Shown here in pieces: positions 36,020 through 48,523 of a stretch of 64,000 bases of DNA. The stretch's first letter is position 1; the number at the start of each line of letters is the position of its first letter. The notes beneath the pieces are model-generated. The model made no database searches, was not told the DNA's origin, and saw only the letters and a list, made by a program, of their open reading frames with translations. A program made the position numbers and the translations under genes. Origin of the DNA: Nissolia schottii (taxonomy: Eukaryota > Streptophyta > Magnoliopsida > Fabales > Fabaceae); contig QANU01043803.1 in assembly GCA_003254905.1 (NCBI GenBank), positions 62,001 to 126,000 of the forward strand. Reading direction: 5' to 3'.

Positions 36020-37418
36020 GATGGTGAGTATAACTTACTTTTACATAATATTTTTTTTGTTTCGATTCTCAAGGTTAATTTATTAATTTAATTTTACAAC
36101 ATTTTCTTTCCATTTATGCAGGAACTGTTTGCGGCACGTGATTGTAAATGATTATGTAACCCCAAAGAAATGGTGTTTTTAACTTGATTATTGATTATGA
36201 ATTACGTAAGTTGTATGGTATAATACCTGTATAACCAACATTGCTTTTAATTATTGTTATCACTGTTATATTTTGATGTTGCTTGAAATTGAGCCGTGAT
36301 TTTTTATTTGTCTTGCTATTATTAATTACTGTTGACTCAGATTATTCAATATGTTTAATCATCTACATTTATATATATTATACATTAATTATAAGACACT
36401 TAAACAGTATAAATACCTGGTACGTATTCACGAGATAACTACACTAGTTGTTATTCTAAATGGTTTCTTTCTTGGCTTCTACTGCTTGGACTTGTCCATT
36501 TTATGATCAATAATTCTCACTTTCTTTGGCCACACCAACACTTTTTGTACATGTGGGACAAATATAAAGTCAATAGTCATCATATCTCTTTCCTAAGCAT
36601 TTTTATTGTCGACACTTAGCATTATGCAATAGAATATTTTCTTAGTTCCTTGGATTCCTGTTTCTGTACACAGTATACAGATAGATACTCATGTGCTGGT
36701 TATTATGCATTTTTCAATCCTCTATTTTGTATTATACAGCCACTCATTTGCATTTTTCTTTTCTGGTTTTATGATTTAGTTTTGATGCACTAGCATAAAA
36801 TGTTTCTACACGTTTAATTATGTAATGTCAATTTGTCATAATATTTGACTCTTATAACAATTACATCAAAAGTCATAAACATGATATTATATGATAGGTT
36901 GATCATGTCAAACACTTATACAATACAATGTATCAAAATTAATCTCTTAACTCATAAAAGTTTTGATTATAAACTCTTTTGAACCCAAAATAAGCATACC
37001 TCATAAACACACATTTATTCCCATTGACAATTTCAACAGAGTATATAGTTCTGCTTTAATTTTATAGATTTATGGCAGCAATTTTTCTGAGTGTGTCATA
37101 TTCTGTCATGATTTGATAGTGATAAATGTAGTATGACACACTAGTCTTCAATTCTAGCAAGTTAAAAGCAAAGCGAGAATAGCAAAACCTTAGAGATATG
37201 TAATAAATTAAAAGAACTAATGCACATCACCAACCTCACAGAACAACAATTGACTTTTGCACAAGCTTTACAATCAAACCAAAAAAGAAAATCATTGAAA
37301 TTAGAAGGAAAAAAAAAGGAAAGAGATAGAGATAAAAGAAAGAAAAGCAACTTTTCCTCCTTTTATTGTGGAGAAACATGAATCACAAAAAAAGAGAGGC
37401 AAGAATCTAAAATCAAAT
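36020..37418. other. Intergenic downstream of the aquaporin gene
   Basis: AT-rich sequence with the presumed 3' UTR of the aquaporin at its right end. No other gene seen. Confidence 0.5.
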
Positions 37419-38211
37419 TCAAAATTCACTTGAAAGAGGTTGATGCTCATTGTGGACCATGAACACATTGCCATAGATGAGTCCGGCCAAGCCGCCACCG
37501 ATAAGGGGTCCAACCCAATAGATCCAGTTGTCCTGGAAGTTGCCGCTGACGACCGCAGGGCCGAAGGAGCGGGCCGGGTTCATCGACCCGCCAGAGAAGG
37601 GCCCTGCGGCCAAGATGTTGGCGCCAACAATGAAGCCAATGGCAATGGGGGCAATGGTGCCCAATGAGCCCTTCTTGGGGTCAGCTGCTGTGGCATACAC
37701 AGTGTAGACCAATCCAAAAGTGATGATAATCTCAGTGACAACTCCTTCAAATGCTCCAACTCCAGCAGCCACACTGTGAATTGGAGTTGCCTGGCCAAAG
37801 ACATAAACAGCAATTCAGCAAATTGAAACAAATACTTTAGAGTATGTCCCATTAAATTGAATTTCTATCTAGTATGTCCCATTATAAAATACTTTTTAGA
37901 GTAAGAAGATTTTTCGAATTGAGTTATGATGAACAAATGAGTCATATCATTTCATCTAACAATTACTGTGATTACTCTTCTCATTAATATGATTTCGAAA
38001 ATGTTATTCGTACATTAGAAAATTGACATCTTGTGTGCACCACACAGAGAATCAAATATTATAAAATAGAGAAATAAACATTGTCATCGAACATTTATAC
38101 ATGCACGGAAGCACATACGTTTAATATTACTCATTTACATGTTTGATGATATTTATTTTTTATTTTATAATGTTTATTTCTTTATGTAATGAACATAAAA
38201 TGTCAATTTTT

Positions 38212-38258
<47 letters not shown>

Positions 38259-39783
38259 TTCGAAAATGAGATTAATATAATTTATGATAAAACATTATTG
38301 AGTTCTTTATAGTCAACCCCACCTAACGTAATAATGCCTGCTTGCTGTAACATTACTTGTCCCATTTTTACTGGTTATCAATGAAACTTGACCAATGAAT
38401 TTTTAAGTTACTTGTTGAGGTGACCGTCATTTTCAAACTTAAAGCGTTCACGCTTCAAGAAATTAGGTAACATTATTTTAACTAAATTATGCCCATTATC
38501 TCAGAAATAATGTGATGGAAAGCAAAAAAGACATATATGACCTTGTTTATTGAATGTAACTGGAGAAATTTTGAATAATATTAGAGGGTCATATTAGATA
38601 TATTTTAAACTATATAATAAATGACAATTTAGTTATAGTTGATGGGCCCTCCACTCAAGAGACTGAAATATTATTCATTGCGTAATCTACAATATATCTA
38701 ACATGGCACTCCAAGATCACACAGTAATTTCTCCGAAACTTCAGATGCAATGAAATCGTATAGATGCTTTAAGAGTTTGAAACTTACCAAGCCACCAGTG
38801 ACATAGGAAAGGAGAAAACAAGCCACAATGGAGCCAAGGAGCTGAGCAATCCAGTAGAAGAAGCCGGTGAGGATGGTGATCTGGCCGCCGAGGGCAAGGC
38901 CAAAGGTGACAGCAGGGTTGACGTGGCCACCAGAAATGTTGGCACCAATGGAAACAGCAACAAAGAGGGCAAAGCCATGGCAGACAGCAACTGCTACGAG
39001 CCCAGCAGGGTCAAGGGCTGCATCTGAAGTCAACTTACCTACAAATCAAGAGAAAAGGAAAAGTTCAATTCCCTTCTTAACCATTTGCATTTATTTTTAG
39101 TATTTTTATAAACCACAAACAAACATATGAAGTTTACTACATTCTAAGATATATGACTCGAGCTTGAGTCAGACCAATATGAAATAGAACTCTTCTGGCA
39201 CTAATTTCTTTTGTTTTCATCTACAAAATTCGATCTCAAGCTCAGGCTTAAGAATGTCAAATGTCAAGTCAAACTAATTGAACCAACTAAAAAATAAGTT
39301 ATAATTTGCATTTATTTTAAAGGGTAAAAACTTTTACCTGGGTAGTGTTTGGTTTATATATTGAGAAAAGAGAGATAAAAATATTGGGATAGAAACATGT
39401 TTGATAAAGAATATGAAGACAAAACCCAAGATTGTTTGTGTCTCGAGGTAGCTTTTAAGCTACTTTTAGGATTTACAAAAAAAGGAGAAATATGTGAGAC
39501 ATGTTTCCATTGTCTTATTATTTCCGTCTTTTCTGTACTAAAACAGGAGCCAAACATTACCTACAGTGTAACTCTAGCAATAAAGGAGCAGTGGAGGGGT
39601 TGATATAAGAGTCCTAAAGCTCAGTTATCTTGAAAAAACAGAACAAAAACACTAACCATAGGCAATTGCTGAACCAACACCAGCAAAAACAAAGACCAAG
39701 GTTGAGATGAACTCAGCTATATAGGCCTTGATTGAAGCAAATCTGAAAGAATCATCCAAGTGTCCGAGTGCTATGGCACGCAT
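37419..39783 (-). CDS. TIP2: Delta-type tonoplast intrinsic protein (TIP2) aquaporin, 3 exons
   Basis: A vacuolar-membrane channel for water and, in TIP2 proteins, ammonia. Minus-strand exons 39783-39657, 39038-38788 and 37790-37419 join at GT-AG introns to give 249 residues, the usual TIP length. It begins [17 protein letters not shown]. The first NPA is in [12 protein letters not shown] (residues 83-85) and the second in [12 protein letters not shown] (197-199). His63 in VCHGFALF and Arg200 after the second NPA fit the His-Ile-Gly-Arg filter of TIP2. Six hydrophobic helices are evident, and the end is [15 protein letters not shown]. The exon-intron plan matches the family. A TATA box lies about 100 bases upstream. 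Intron 1 (39037-39656 region) holds a short MITE and intron 2 another MITE plus an (AT)n run. The exact isoform number is uncertain. Confidence 0.95.
38019..38211. mobile_element. MITE in aquaporin intron 2
   Basis: AAAATTGACATCTTG at the left and, reverse-complemented, AAAAATTGACATTTT at the right, both followed by AGAAATAAACATT blocks. About 190 bp and nearly palindromic. Same family as the element split by the LTR at 18453-20690. Confidence 0.7.
38215..38254. repeat. (AT)n microsatellite in aquaporin intron 2
   Basis: About 20 AT units directly next to the MITE at 38019-38211. Confidence 0.95.
39341..39561. mobile_element. Short MITE in aquaporin intron 1
   Basis: GGTAGTGTTTGG at the left and, reverse-complemented, GGTAATGTTTGG at the right, 221 bp apart. 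Resembles Tourist-like termini, but no clear 3-bp duplication is seen. Confidence 0.45.
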
Positions 39784-39883
39784 CTTCGCAAGTTTCTAAG
39801 GAGAACAACCTCTCAAAGATTGATGGAGGTTAAGGATAAGATATAAGGAAATGTAAACACAGCACAAGAGGCTTCTCTGTGCT

Positions 39884-39894
39884 GTTATATATAG
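39884..39894 (-). promoter_or_regulatory. Candidate TATA box of the TIP2 gene
   Basis: The minus strand reads CTATATATAAC about 100 bases upstream of the start codon, after a GA/CT-rich stretch. Confidence 0.6.
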
Positions 39895-41586
39895 AGAGAG
39901 CAGAAAGCTTGTCAAATATTGTATTCTTATAAGGCTTATTTGATAAGTTCGGAACTTTAATGAATTAGATTTGCAGTTACATTATTACTTTACTGTATTG
40001 TATGCTTATTTGAATGATTAAAGGTAATATGGTTAACAAACAGATTTTAGATACTCTTAAAAGGGGAAAAGAAAAAGGTTACATTTGCAAATATTTTTTT
40101 TAAACTAAACTTCAATTAATCTGACTCAAATTGGGTTGATTCAATGTGCTAAAAAACTCTCTAAACATTAATTTGGTTTTTTTTTCATTCTCAAGATTTA
40201 AAATTCAGATTTTGTTTAACAAAACTAAGTGTTGAATATCTTAAACCAACAACGTTAGTGTAACATTTACAACTTAACATATACATTGTGATATTAAAAG
40301 TGGATATTAATTTTTTTTTTGTATTAACGGTATAAATTCAATTATGTGTTATCACGTAAGTAAAAATAATTAAGTTTATCATCTATTATCTTAAAAGTCT
40401 TTTATATAATAACATATAATTGAACGTCAATGTAAATAAAAATTAATCTCTTTAAAAATATAACATAAGTGAAAGCCAATAATGAAGATCAATCATAAGC
40501 AACAAAGCTGATACATTAAATTATAAATACTACACCATATTAGTTTTTTTTCTAAGTTTGAAAGCATAAAAGAAATAATTTTTTTTTTCTTCTTGTAACA
40601 CATCCATTCATGTCCAATCAGGTTCATTTATTTTTTCAATTTTATTAGCTGTCATTGGCGTGCTTTATTAGAAATGTTCTGGAAGCTAATGAATGGTTCC
40701 TCCATGTGAGCATAAGAGGTAGTGTTTGGTAGGGTAGAATTTGAAGGTAATAATGATTAAAGGAGTGGAGAAAATGAATAGCTCTGGGCCACAAATAGCA
40801 CCGGCCATGCTCTAAAAAACACTGCAAAGAGATTGTGGAATTTGAAAATTGAGTGAATAGAAGTGGTTGAAATTAAACAAATTAATTTCTTTAAAGAATT
40901 AGTAGGTCACACATTGGTTGTTTAGGCCTATATTATGCAAAAGTGGTCGGCTAATTAGTGTGCTAATTAAAGAAATATGTAGATGGATCTTTCTAGCACT
41001 ACCTTAAAAAAATTAATAATAATTGAACGTAAATTGACAAGGGAAACCAGTTTGATACAGATAAATAATTCCACAGTTCATTTAGATCAGGCTAATCAAA
41101 GTATTTCTATTAACCTGATGTTTTTTTTTTGGTGTGAATGAGAGGTCTTTTACCAGAGAATGTCAATGCAGCAGCACATGATTTGTCTCAATTGCTGGTT
41201 ATAAGATACCATGGAATCCTTATCTGCCAACTACTATTCGATATAAAATAAAACTGCTAGGCTACAGAATATGCAACATGACCATAGCATTGACCAATTT
41301 AATTTTTAATGGGATTAGTTTTGACGAGTTAAAGAGTTCGGCTGGGTCATCTAACCAATCTTAATGTATGTAAAACTTTTGAAAAAGTTTGTATAAAAAA
41401 TTAAATATATATTTGCTAATGTGATGTAATAATATATGATTGAAGGTTAGTCTTTGTATTAAGATTAGACTTAAATATATTTTGGGTCCTCGATAAATTT
41501 GTGAGATTTGGTTTATTTTTTTGTAAAAAAAAATTATTTATTTTGATTTAAATATATTATATATTACGTGATTTTAATTTCAGTTC
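39895..41586. other. Upstream of TIP2, AT-rich
   Basis: No gene seen. From about 41460 a MITE-like sequence (GACTTAAATATATTTTGGGT) begins. Its other half appears after 44672, so the 3.1 kb element seems to have landed inside it. Confidence 0.5.
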
Positions 41587-41972
41587 TGCTACATGTACAC
41601 CTAATAATGATACACCATACATACACTTGTATAATAATACAGTGGGTCATCTCAACTAACCGTTTGCGCCACTCTTTCTCCCACTCTCAATCACCCGCGC
41701 ATGGACACACTCTCCATACAAAACCTTTTCGCTTCCAATAATAAGGATTGCCAAAAATGTGAAACTGTTCATCTTCCCCTCAGTCTCTTCACTCTCTTCG
41801 TTTTCTTTGATCTCGTTCTTCGTTCTCCGTTCGATCTCGTCGTCTCTCTTTGCTCTGCGCAAACTTCCTCCAAAGAAAGCAACAGAAGAAGAAAGAAAGA
41901 CCACGAAACTTTATTTTTTTGCATGTAACTAATACGCATTTTTGTAAATACTTCCAGTAAATATATGAAAAT

Positions 41973-42182
41973 TGTTCGCAAGTAATTCGTAAAGTGTACG
42001 AGGTTACCTGAACAGTAAGGGAGGCGCCTTGACGGAAGCTCTAAGTCTGAGGGGCGAAGGCTCCGAGCGGGTTCCAATGTTCGCAAGTAATTCGTAAAGG
42101 GTACGAGGTTACCTGAACAGTAAGGGAGGCGCCTTGACAGAAGCTCTAAGTCTGAAGGCGAAGGCTCCGAGCAGGTTCGGAG
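41973..42182. repeat. 105-bp tandem duplication inside the solo LTR
   Basis: Two copies begin at 41973 and 42078, each opening TGTTCGCAAGTAATTCGTAA. They differ by a few substitutions and small indels. Confidence 0.9.
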
Positions 42183-42711
42183 GTTTGGACGAGGGCTCCG
42201 AGCAGGTTCAGAGGCTCGAACGAAAGCTCTAAGCTGGTTCCTTTCGGAGAGAGTACGGAGGCAAGGTGTACCTGCAAAGGCACTCCGACGCTCAAGTAAG
42301 CATAGGGATTATGAGAGTTCTCTAAGAGGAGAGTGAGAGGTACCTGATGACCTGAGGGGTCGTGTGCTTTTATAAGTGAGCTTAGAGTGCAAAGATAGAG
42401 GTAAGATAGGGATAAAGTGATGGGGTTTGTCTATCCGCTCCCTGGTTTATCTTTTCTCACTTATCTAGGAGTCGGTTATAGACTGGGGAGGAGAGGTCGC
42501 CGCTACCGGACGGGGTTCGGAACCTTTGGGCCTACGACCTTCTCCTCCTCTAAGTGCCATGAGGCTTCCTCTATTTGGGCCGGTCTGACCAGGTGGGGAG
42601 AGCCTCTTCTGCTCCTTAGTGGGTTGGACCCTTCGGGCCTTTTAGGGGATGCGAGCTTCTCTCTCTCTTAGAAGGTTAGAGCTCTCCGACCCTAGTTTTT
42701 AGCCCGTAACA
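41973..42711 (-). mobile_element. 739-bp solo LTR with duplicated 3' end
   Basis: Perfect AAAAT duplications at 41968-41972 and 42712-42716. Read on the minus strand it starts TGTTACGGGC and ends TTGCGAACA, and includes GCGTCGGAGTGCCTTTGCAG near 42280, the Tat-type LTR motif. The terminal 105 bp (41973-42077) is repeated almost exactly at 42078-42182, and a shorter unit around GGCTCCGAGCAGGTTC recurs beyond it. No retroelement interior. Confidence 0.88.
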
Positions 42712-42719
42712 AAAATTAA

Positions 42720-44195
42720 TTTCGTTTTGGCCACATAACATGTAATGTTTCAGTTTTTGTTTTATGGATAAATTGTTGAAAGGTTAAGAATGTGATCGTC
42801 GTTTCTTAGAAGCTGATAACTTCATGTATTTTGTGCTTCAAACTATGTAACTTAATTTTCTGTCAATCTTTATTTTTAGCATTTTCATAATGCAATAACT
42901 TGTCTCTGTGGCCTGTAGTTAGTACGTATGATAATTCTATCTTCTGAATTATTGGTTATGATTCAAAAATGTTTTATGTGCCATATTAATGCGACTGTTG
43001 ATAACTTACAGATTTTGCTAGAGTTGCAAGTCTTGTGTTGAATATGATCCGTGGCTTGTGGATAATGTTTGCACATACGTCCACTTAATGTTTGCACATA
43101 TGTCCACTTAAAGTTTGTACTATATTAGATTCTGCATTTTTATGCATTTGTGACACACAAATAATGATTATATGACACCATCTAATATTTAATTATTATA
43201 ATAAATAAAAATTCAATTTGTGTCAAAAAAATGTTTATAATGTTTTATGGATTATTTGTTGAAAGGTTGAGAATGTGCCAAAATGCACATCCTTCTTTTT
43301 TAAAAACAAAGACATTTTGTGCCTCTGAATAATGTTTGCACATACGTCCACTTAATGTTTGCACATATGCCCACTTAAAGTTTGTACTATATCAGATTCT
43401 GCATTTTTATGCATTTGTAACACACAACCAATGATTATCTCACACCATGTAATATTTAATTATTATAGTAAATAGAATGCAATTTGTGTCAAAAAATGTT
43501 TATAATGTTTTATAGATTATTTGTTGAAAGGTTGATAATGTGCCAAAATGCACATCCTTCTTCTTAAAAATAAAGACATTTTTGTGTTTGTGGATAATGT
43601 TTGCACATACGTCCACTTAATGTTTGCACATATGCCCACTTAAAGTTTGTACTATATCAGATTTTGCATTTTTATGCATTGGTGACACATAAATAATGAT
43701 TATATCACACCATCTAATATTTAATTATTATAGTAAATAAAAATTCAATGTGTCAAAAAATGTTATAATGTTTTATGGATTATTTGTTGAAAGGTTGAGA
43801 ATGAGCCAAAATGCACATCCTTATTCTTAAAAACTAAAGACATTTTTGTGTCTGTGGATAATGCTTGCACATACGCCCACTTAATGTTTGCACATATGAC
43901 CACTTAAAGTTTTTAGTATACCAAATTCTGCATTTTTATGCATTTGTGACACACAAATAATGATTATATCACACCATCTAATATTTAATCATTATAGTAA
44001 ATAAAAATTTAATTTGTGTCAAAAAAATTATAGTGTTTTATGGATTATTTGTTGAAAGGTTGAGAATATGCCAAAATTTCCATCCTTCTTCCTAAAACAA
44101 AGACATTTTTCTGTATCTATGGATAATGCTTGCACATACGCCCACTTAATGTTTGCGTTTATGTCCATATAAAGTTTGTACATTTTATTTTCTGT
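42720..44195 (+). repeat. Tandem array, period about 265 bp, about 5.5 copies
   Basis: The landmark GCACATACG occurs at 43071, 43338, 43603, 43867 and 44132, spaced 267, 265, 264 and 265 bp. Each unit contains a doubled block TAATGTTTGCACATA, a TTTGTACTATAT block and TTTTATGGATTATTTGTTGA. Partial units flank both ends. The array is wholly inside the transposon at 41587-44671. Confidence 0.92.
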
Positions 44196-45000
44196 GTTAT
44201 AAAACTTCAGAACACTGTAATTTCACAGCAACGTCACCAAATCAAAAACTCTCCATGGAATTCATCAGAAAATGACGAAAAATTGTCACAGATTCTTTTA
44301 TTGTCATTTTCGATCACTAACCAAATGAGATTACGATTGTATACACTTTGATTGTGGAATTGTACTCTCGACTTTGATTTCCATGGAGGATTATTGTTTC
44401 CATGGAGCTCGCGTTTTGGTTCAGAGGTGGTTATGGAAGATTTTGAATTCTATGGAGCTAGCATTTTTGTTTCAGAGGTGGATATGGAAGATGCAGTTGC
44501 GATATGGTTGAAAAACCATTACGTATCAGATTTTGTTGCAATTAAAGTACGCGTGGAATTACTTATTTTCTAAATACGGAAAGTCTACTGTATTCCGTAT
44601 TAATAAACAGTGAAACCATATAAAACGGTGGTGTATGTACGAGTGTATGGATCTTAGGTGTACATGGAGCATTTTTGTTTTAATTTTTACTATTGATGAG
44701 ACTCTGTGATTTTACTCTCTACCATGAGAATAACTATGTTAATTGCTGACGTGACTAACAAAGTGTCATATTAATAGTGTATATGAACAAAATAAACTCA
44801 TCCGACTAATAATACAACTCAAAATCAACCCATAACTCACTATTTAACTCAATTTTGGGTGGTCGGTAGATTATGATTTAATTAAAAATTCAAGTCAAAT
44901 AACAAGTTATGAGTTAATAAGATGTAGTACAATTAGTTAAAGTTTGGACTCTCCTACTATATAAATATAAGGACGAGAGTTCAAATCTGGTTGACTAATC

Positions 45001-45801
45001 TTAAATCAGATTTATTGTTTTTTTCTGTTAATATCTTACGCTCCTAAGGGCCATTTAGTCTTTTTACTTAGATGAAGGCCATTGCCAATGCCATTGCTAT
45101 GCTTTGTTCAAACGTTTTCAGATTTGAGCGGTCGTGCCGCCGATGAGGGCGAGGGAGGCAGCCGTCGCCGCTTCTTTCAGTGGGAACTGTAACTGTCACC
45201 GCCAGTTGAACTCATTCGATTTAATACAAAGCGGTCGAGACGATCTCGATTTCTTTGGTAACGATTTCTTAGTTCTAGATCTCGCAGAGCCATTCATCTC
45301 GATTTCCCCAATTGCGCTCATTCCCCTGAACCAAAAAATAAAAAAACTCAATTTTACTTTTTGGTTTTCAACAGAGAAAGAGAAACCAATCACTCTGAAT
45401 CACCACTCCATCACTTCTAAAATGAAATTTAGGACAAAAAGCTTCAAACTTTACGTCTTCCAAACAATGATAATTTTAATTTTTCAATTGGGTATGATTG
45501 CGGTTGCAATATGCTGATGAGTAAGTCTGAGATTCACCTTGCAAGCCCTGTTTAGTTTCAAATTGATTCAAATCTAACTCCAGTACAACATGCAGTGACA
45601 TGATGATGGCGGAGGGAGCCTAACGAGATCTTGGATGGACATGGTAGTCGGGGGGTGATAAATGCTGGATATGCGGTGGTGCTTGGGTGACTGGGGATAG
45701 GCGGTGGTAGAGGGCACTTGCAAGCTGGAGCTAAAGATCATTGACCAAATAACCCTTAGGAGCATAAGATATTAACAGGAATAACAATAAATCTAATTTA
45801 A
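45001..45801. mobile_element. Element with about 80-bp inverted repeats and gene-like interior
   Basis: The left end (AGATTTATTG, TGTTAATATCTTACGCTCCT, AAGGGCCATTTAGTC) is mirrored at the right (reverse complement TGTTAATATCTTATGCTCCT, AAGGGTTATTTGGTC). The interior from 45110 to 45520 is GC-richer and carries a plus-strand frame of up to 127 codons without recognised domain. This resembles a Pack-MULE that captured a gene piece, but no 9-bp duplication was found. Confidence 0.55.
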
Positions 45802-48124
45802 AATTTTTAAACGACGTGGCACAATATGATTAGTGGGAGGGAGAAGGAGACAAAGATAGGAAGCAGGGGACTTGCCCTCAGCCAGCTTGTCCTTTTTTTT
45901 TTTCGCCATCTAAACTCTTAATCTTTTACCCTCCATTTAAAGAGGGAAATATTACATTTGGCTGCATTTTTTCTTTTTATTTTATATATCTTAGGTTTAT
46001 GATAGTAGTATTTTGTTATTAGTTCTTTGAAAATTGTTGAAGTGTTTACATTGACAACGCAAGTTTCTAATTGTTCGCGAAGTTTTTCTTTTTATTTTAT
46101 TTAGGGTCTGTTTAATTTAATTCTCTGTTATTTTTTACTCTCTTCTTTTCTCCCTTTTATGTGAATACTCTATCCATGGAGGAATAATTTCCTAATACCT
46201 TAGATGTGATAATTCTAGGATTAGGATTTATTTTAGGTTCTTGTACTTAATGATGATTCATAATCCCCCCTCATTCTTCCCAAATTGATAACATAGTGAT
46301 TGCATGTTATTGATTAGAGTTAATTCTAAATTAATGAATCTTGACAATTGTAGAATTTATTGAATTATGATTTTTTTAGGATTGGTAATTCGAATTGATT
46401 AATTAGGATTGTCCAAATTGATAATGGAATTTGGAAAATTATTTAAATTTGATTAAGTCGTGCAATTGAGTATAAAATTAGTATATGTATTTGATACTGA
46501 GATCTTGATTATTAATTCTTATACTAATTAACACTTAAGAAAAAACGATTGTGATCTCATTAAACTTGTTCATCTTCCCAACAAAAATATGACCTATCTT
46601 TGTTCACTTCTCTCTTTGCCTCTCTCTTCCCTTTCATTTATAGCCGCTCTACTCCCTCATTTACAAAAGTACCAAACATAGCATGTACAATTAAAAGTTG
46701 AACCCTGCATAGTAATAAACTTGGCCACTTGGGTATATGACATTTTTTAATAATATTTTATGAACAATTTCCTAATCCAAGTTTCAGATAAAATTAATTC
46801 CAGTGTTGTCTTGTTGTACTGCCAGCTCTAATTTTGGAGACAAGAATGTAGTAGACGCCAAAATCAAAATATTTCCCCATGTGTGTTATAAAAGTATATC
46901 ACTTATATCACGTCCACAGTTATGCTATTTAACATGGATAACATAGAGTAACCTTCATCTTAGTTTCGTGAGGTTGGTAACATCAATCTCTAACTCATGA
47001 AATGTATTTTGTAAACTCTAAAATTGTGAAAAGCTAATTAAGTTAGTCTTTAAAAAAGATTAACTTAACTGATGTTAGATGATTAATTTAATCGACTTTT
47101 GATAATTTCAAAAAACACAAAAGACATTTTTATAACTTGAAATTTAATATGATTGGTATTAGACTCTAAAACAAAGGTTTACTAAAAAAATATCACATAT
47201 TACTAATAATTACTTACTTGGATAAGTTATGGTTTTTCATCGAAATTCATGACTACATAAGTTATAATCCAACTTGAGAAATATTCTTTGGATGCTTTTC
47301 CGGGTAGCAAATGCAATAATTGATCCTAATAGCAGTTGGTAGCAGACAACAAAACATGGATTGGAAGTGGCAAACAAAATGACAGCAAAGATCGTGTAAC
47401 ATATAGCTTATAATACTAGCAATGCAACTCAATTGAAAATGTATTGTCAAATTTTGAAATAATAACAATAATTATTAGATTGAATAAAGTGATATGTATT
47501 AGTTGCTCTTCTTGTTCTCAATAGGAAGACTACTTTTTCATTTGATTTATCGTCGACGTCACCACCCAAACCACCGCGAACCACCGATGTAGCTCCTCAC
47601 CGTGGTTGCGGCATCCCTTGCAACACTTTCGCATCCCCTATTTTTCTTTCCTTCCCGTTGCAAGTCGCACTAGAGAGAAGGGAAAGGCTAAGCTCCGACA
47701 TTGTGGGTCGTTGCTGCCATCGTGTTCTTCTTCTCGTTCTGCCTCAAGACTATGTTTCCGACGCTATGCTTCACCTGGACCACTGGTAGGTAAGCTTCTA
47801 GTAAGTGCAGTGGTCCCTTCAGTACTGGACCATGAATCATTTAGACAAGACCTGTAATCCTAATTAATGCACTGTGTGCTAGTATTATGTACAATATTTT
47901 GTTTGATCCTTTTCTATTTGAATCTTATTATTTGAACAGTAAACGAAAACATCAAAATGCATATTTGAAAAGAAATTATAAAAAAAAAATTGGTATGCAG
48001 TGATTACATTTATTATATGTTACAAATCATGATGTTGTTATGATGATGTCTATTAAATGAGTATACGAAACAATATTTTTGGTCCTTTGAAAAACTCATA
48101 TTCTTATAAGTTGGTTGTTTAAGC
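45802..48124. other. Intergenic, no gene supported
   Basis: AT-rich. 47540-47860 is GC-richer, with an 83-codon frame (47606-47857) that I do not recognise. Possible MITE ends near 46090 and 46690 are too weak to call. Confidence 0.45.
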
Positions 48125-48523
48125 TTAAGAAAATTTTTGTTTATTAAAATAAGATAGAAATATTGATATATAAGGATAAAAATTTTGTTTGTCTATTGAG
48201 ACAAACATAAAAATTTGTGTCACAAGACAGAAAATTTATGTATTTTTTACATCTTTGTTTTGTTGGGACACGGCCTTTCATCTTAGGATAATGTATTTCT
48301 TTTCAATTTTTTTATTAAATTAATGGAATAAGGATATTTTAAATAATTTAAAATGTATTTTCTGTCTTGTCTCTATTAAACCAAATAAGATATAGATACA
48401 AATGAGTGTATCTTGTACACTGTCACCAAATAAAATATAAGACTGAATTAACCTCTTATTTTTCATGTCTTTGTCTGATGTCTGTGTAGTCTTGTCTTAT
48501 TTCAGCAACCTAATGCAGTTTAA
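48125..48523. mobile_element. Tourist-like MITE, uninterrupted copy
   Basis: Aligns through its length to both halves of 20915-23237, including TAGAAATATTGA, GGATAATGTATTTCTTT, AAGATATAGATACAAATGAG and TTTCAGCAACCTAATG, with no LTR at the corresponding point (about 48350). The termini are eroded. Confidence 0.65.

Larger units (their letters stand above)
41587..44671. mobile_element. 3.1 kb DNA transposon with tandem array and nested LTR
   Basis: The left end TGCTACATGTACACC and the right end, reverse-complemented, TGCTCCATGTACACC continue into matching ATACAC/ACATACAC blocks, giving inverted repeats of about 40-45 bp. The interior holds a short gene-like pyrimidine-rich stretch (41690-41900), a 739-bp solo LTR, a tandem array and a 3' stretch with weak open frames (44130-44573) of no recognised family. 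Flanking 9-mers TTTCAGTTC and TTTTTGTTT match at only 6 of 9, so the superfamily is unresolved (Mutator-like possible). No transposase is seen. Confidence 0.65.

Noticed and set aside
37440-37852. Open frames overlapping aquaporin exon 3 in other frames
   Set aside because: Shadows of the TIP2 exon, which has both NPA motifs in the accepted frame.
41701-41928. Gene-like pyrimidine-rich stretch as a true gene
   Set aside because: Lies between the end of a transposon and a solo LTR; no domain in any frame.
46090-46700. Possible Tourist-like MITE (GGGTCTGTTTAAT ... CCAAACATAGCATG)
   Set aside because: Inverted similarity is short and there is no convincing target duplication.
47606-47857. 83-codon Arg/Ser-rich frame
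   Set aside because: GC-richer than surroundings but no family recognised and no exon structure.
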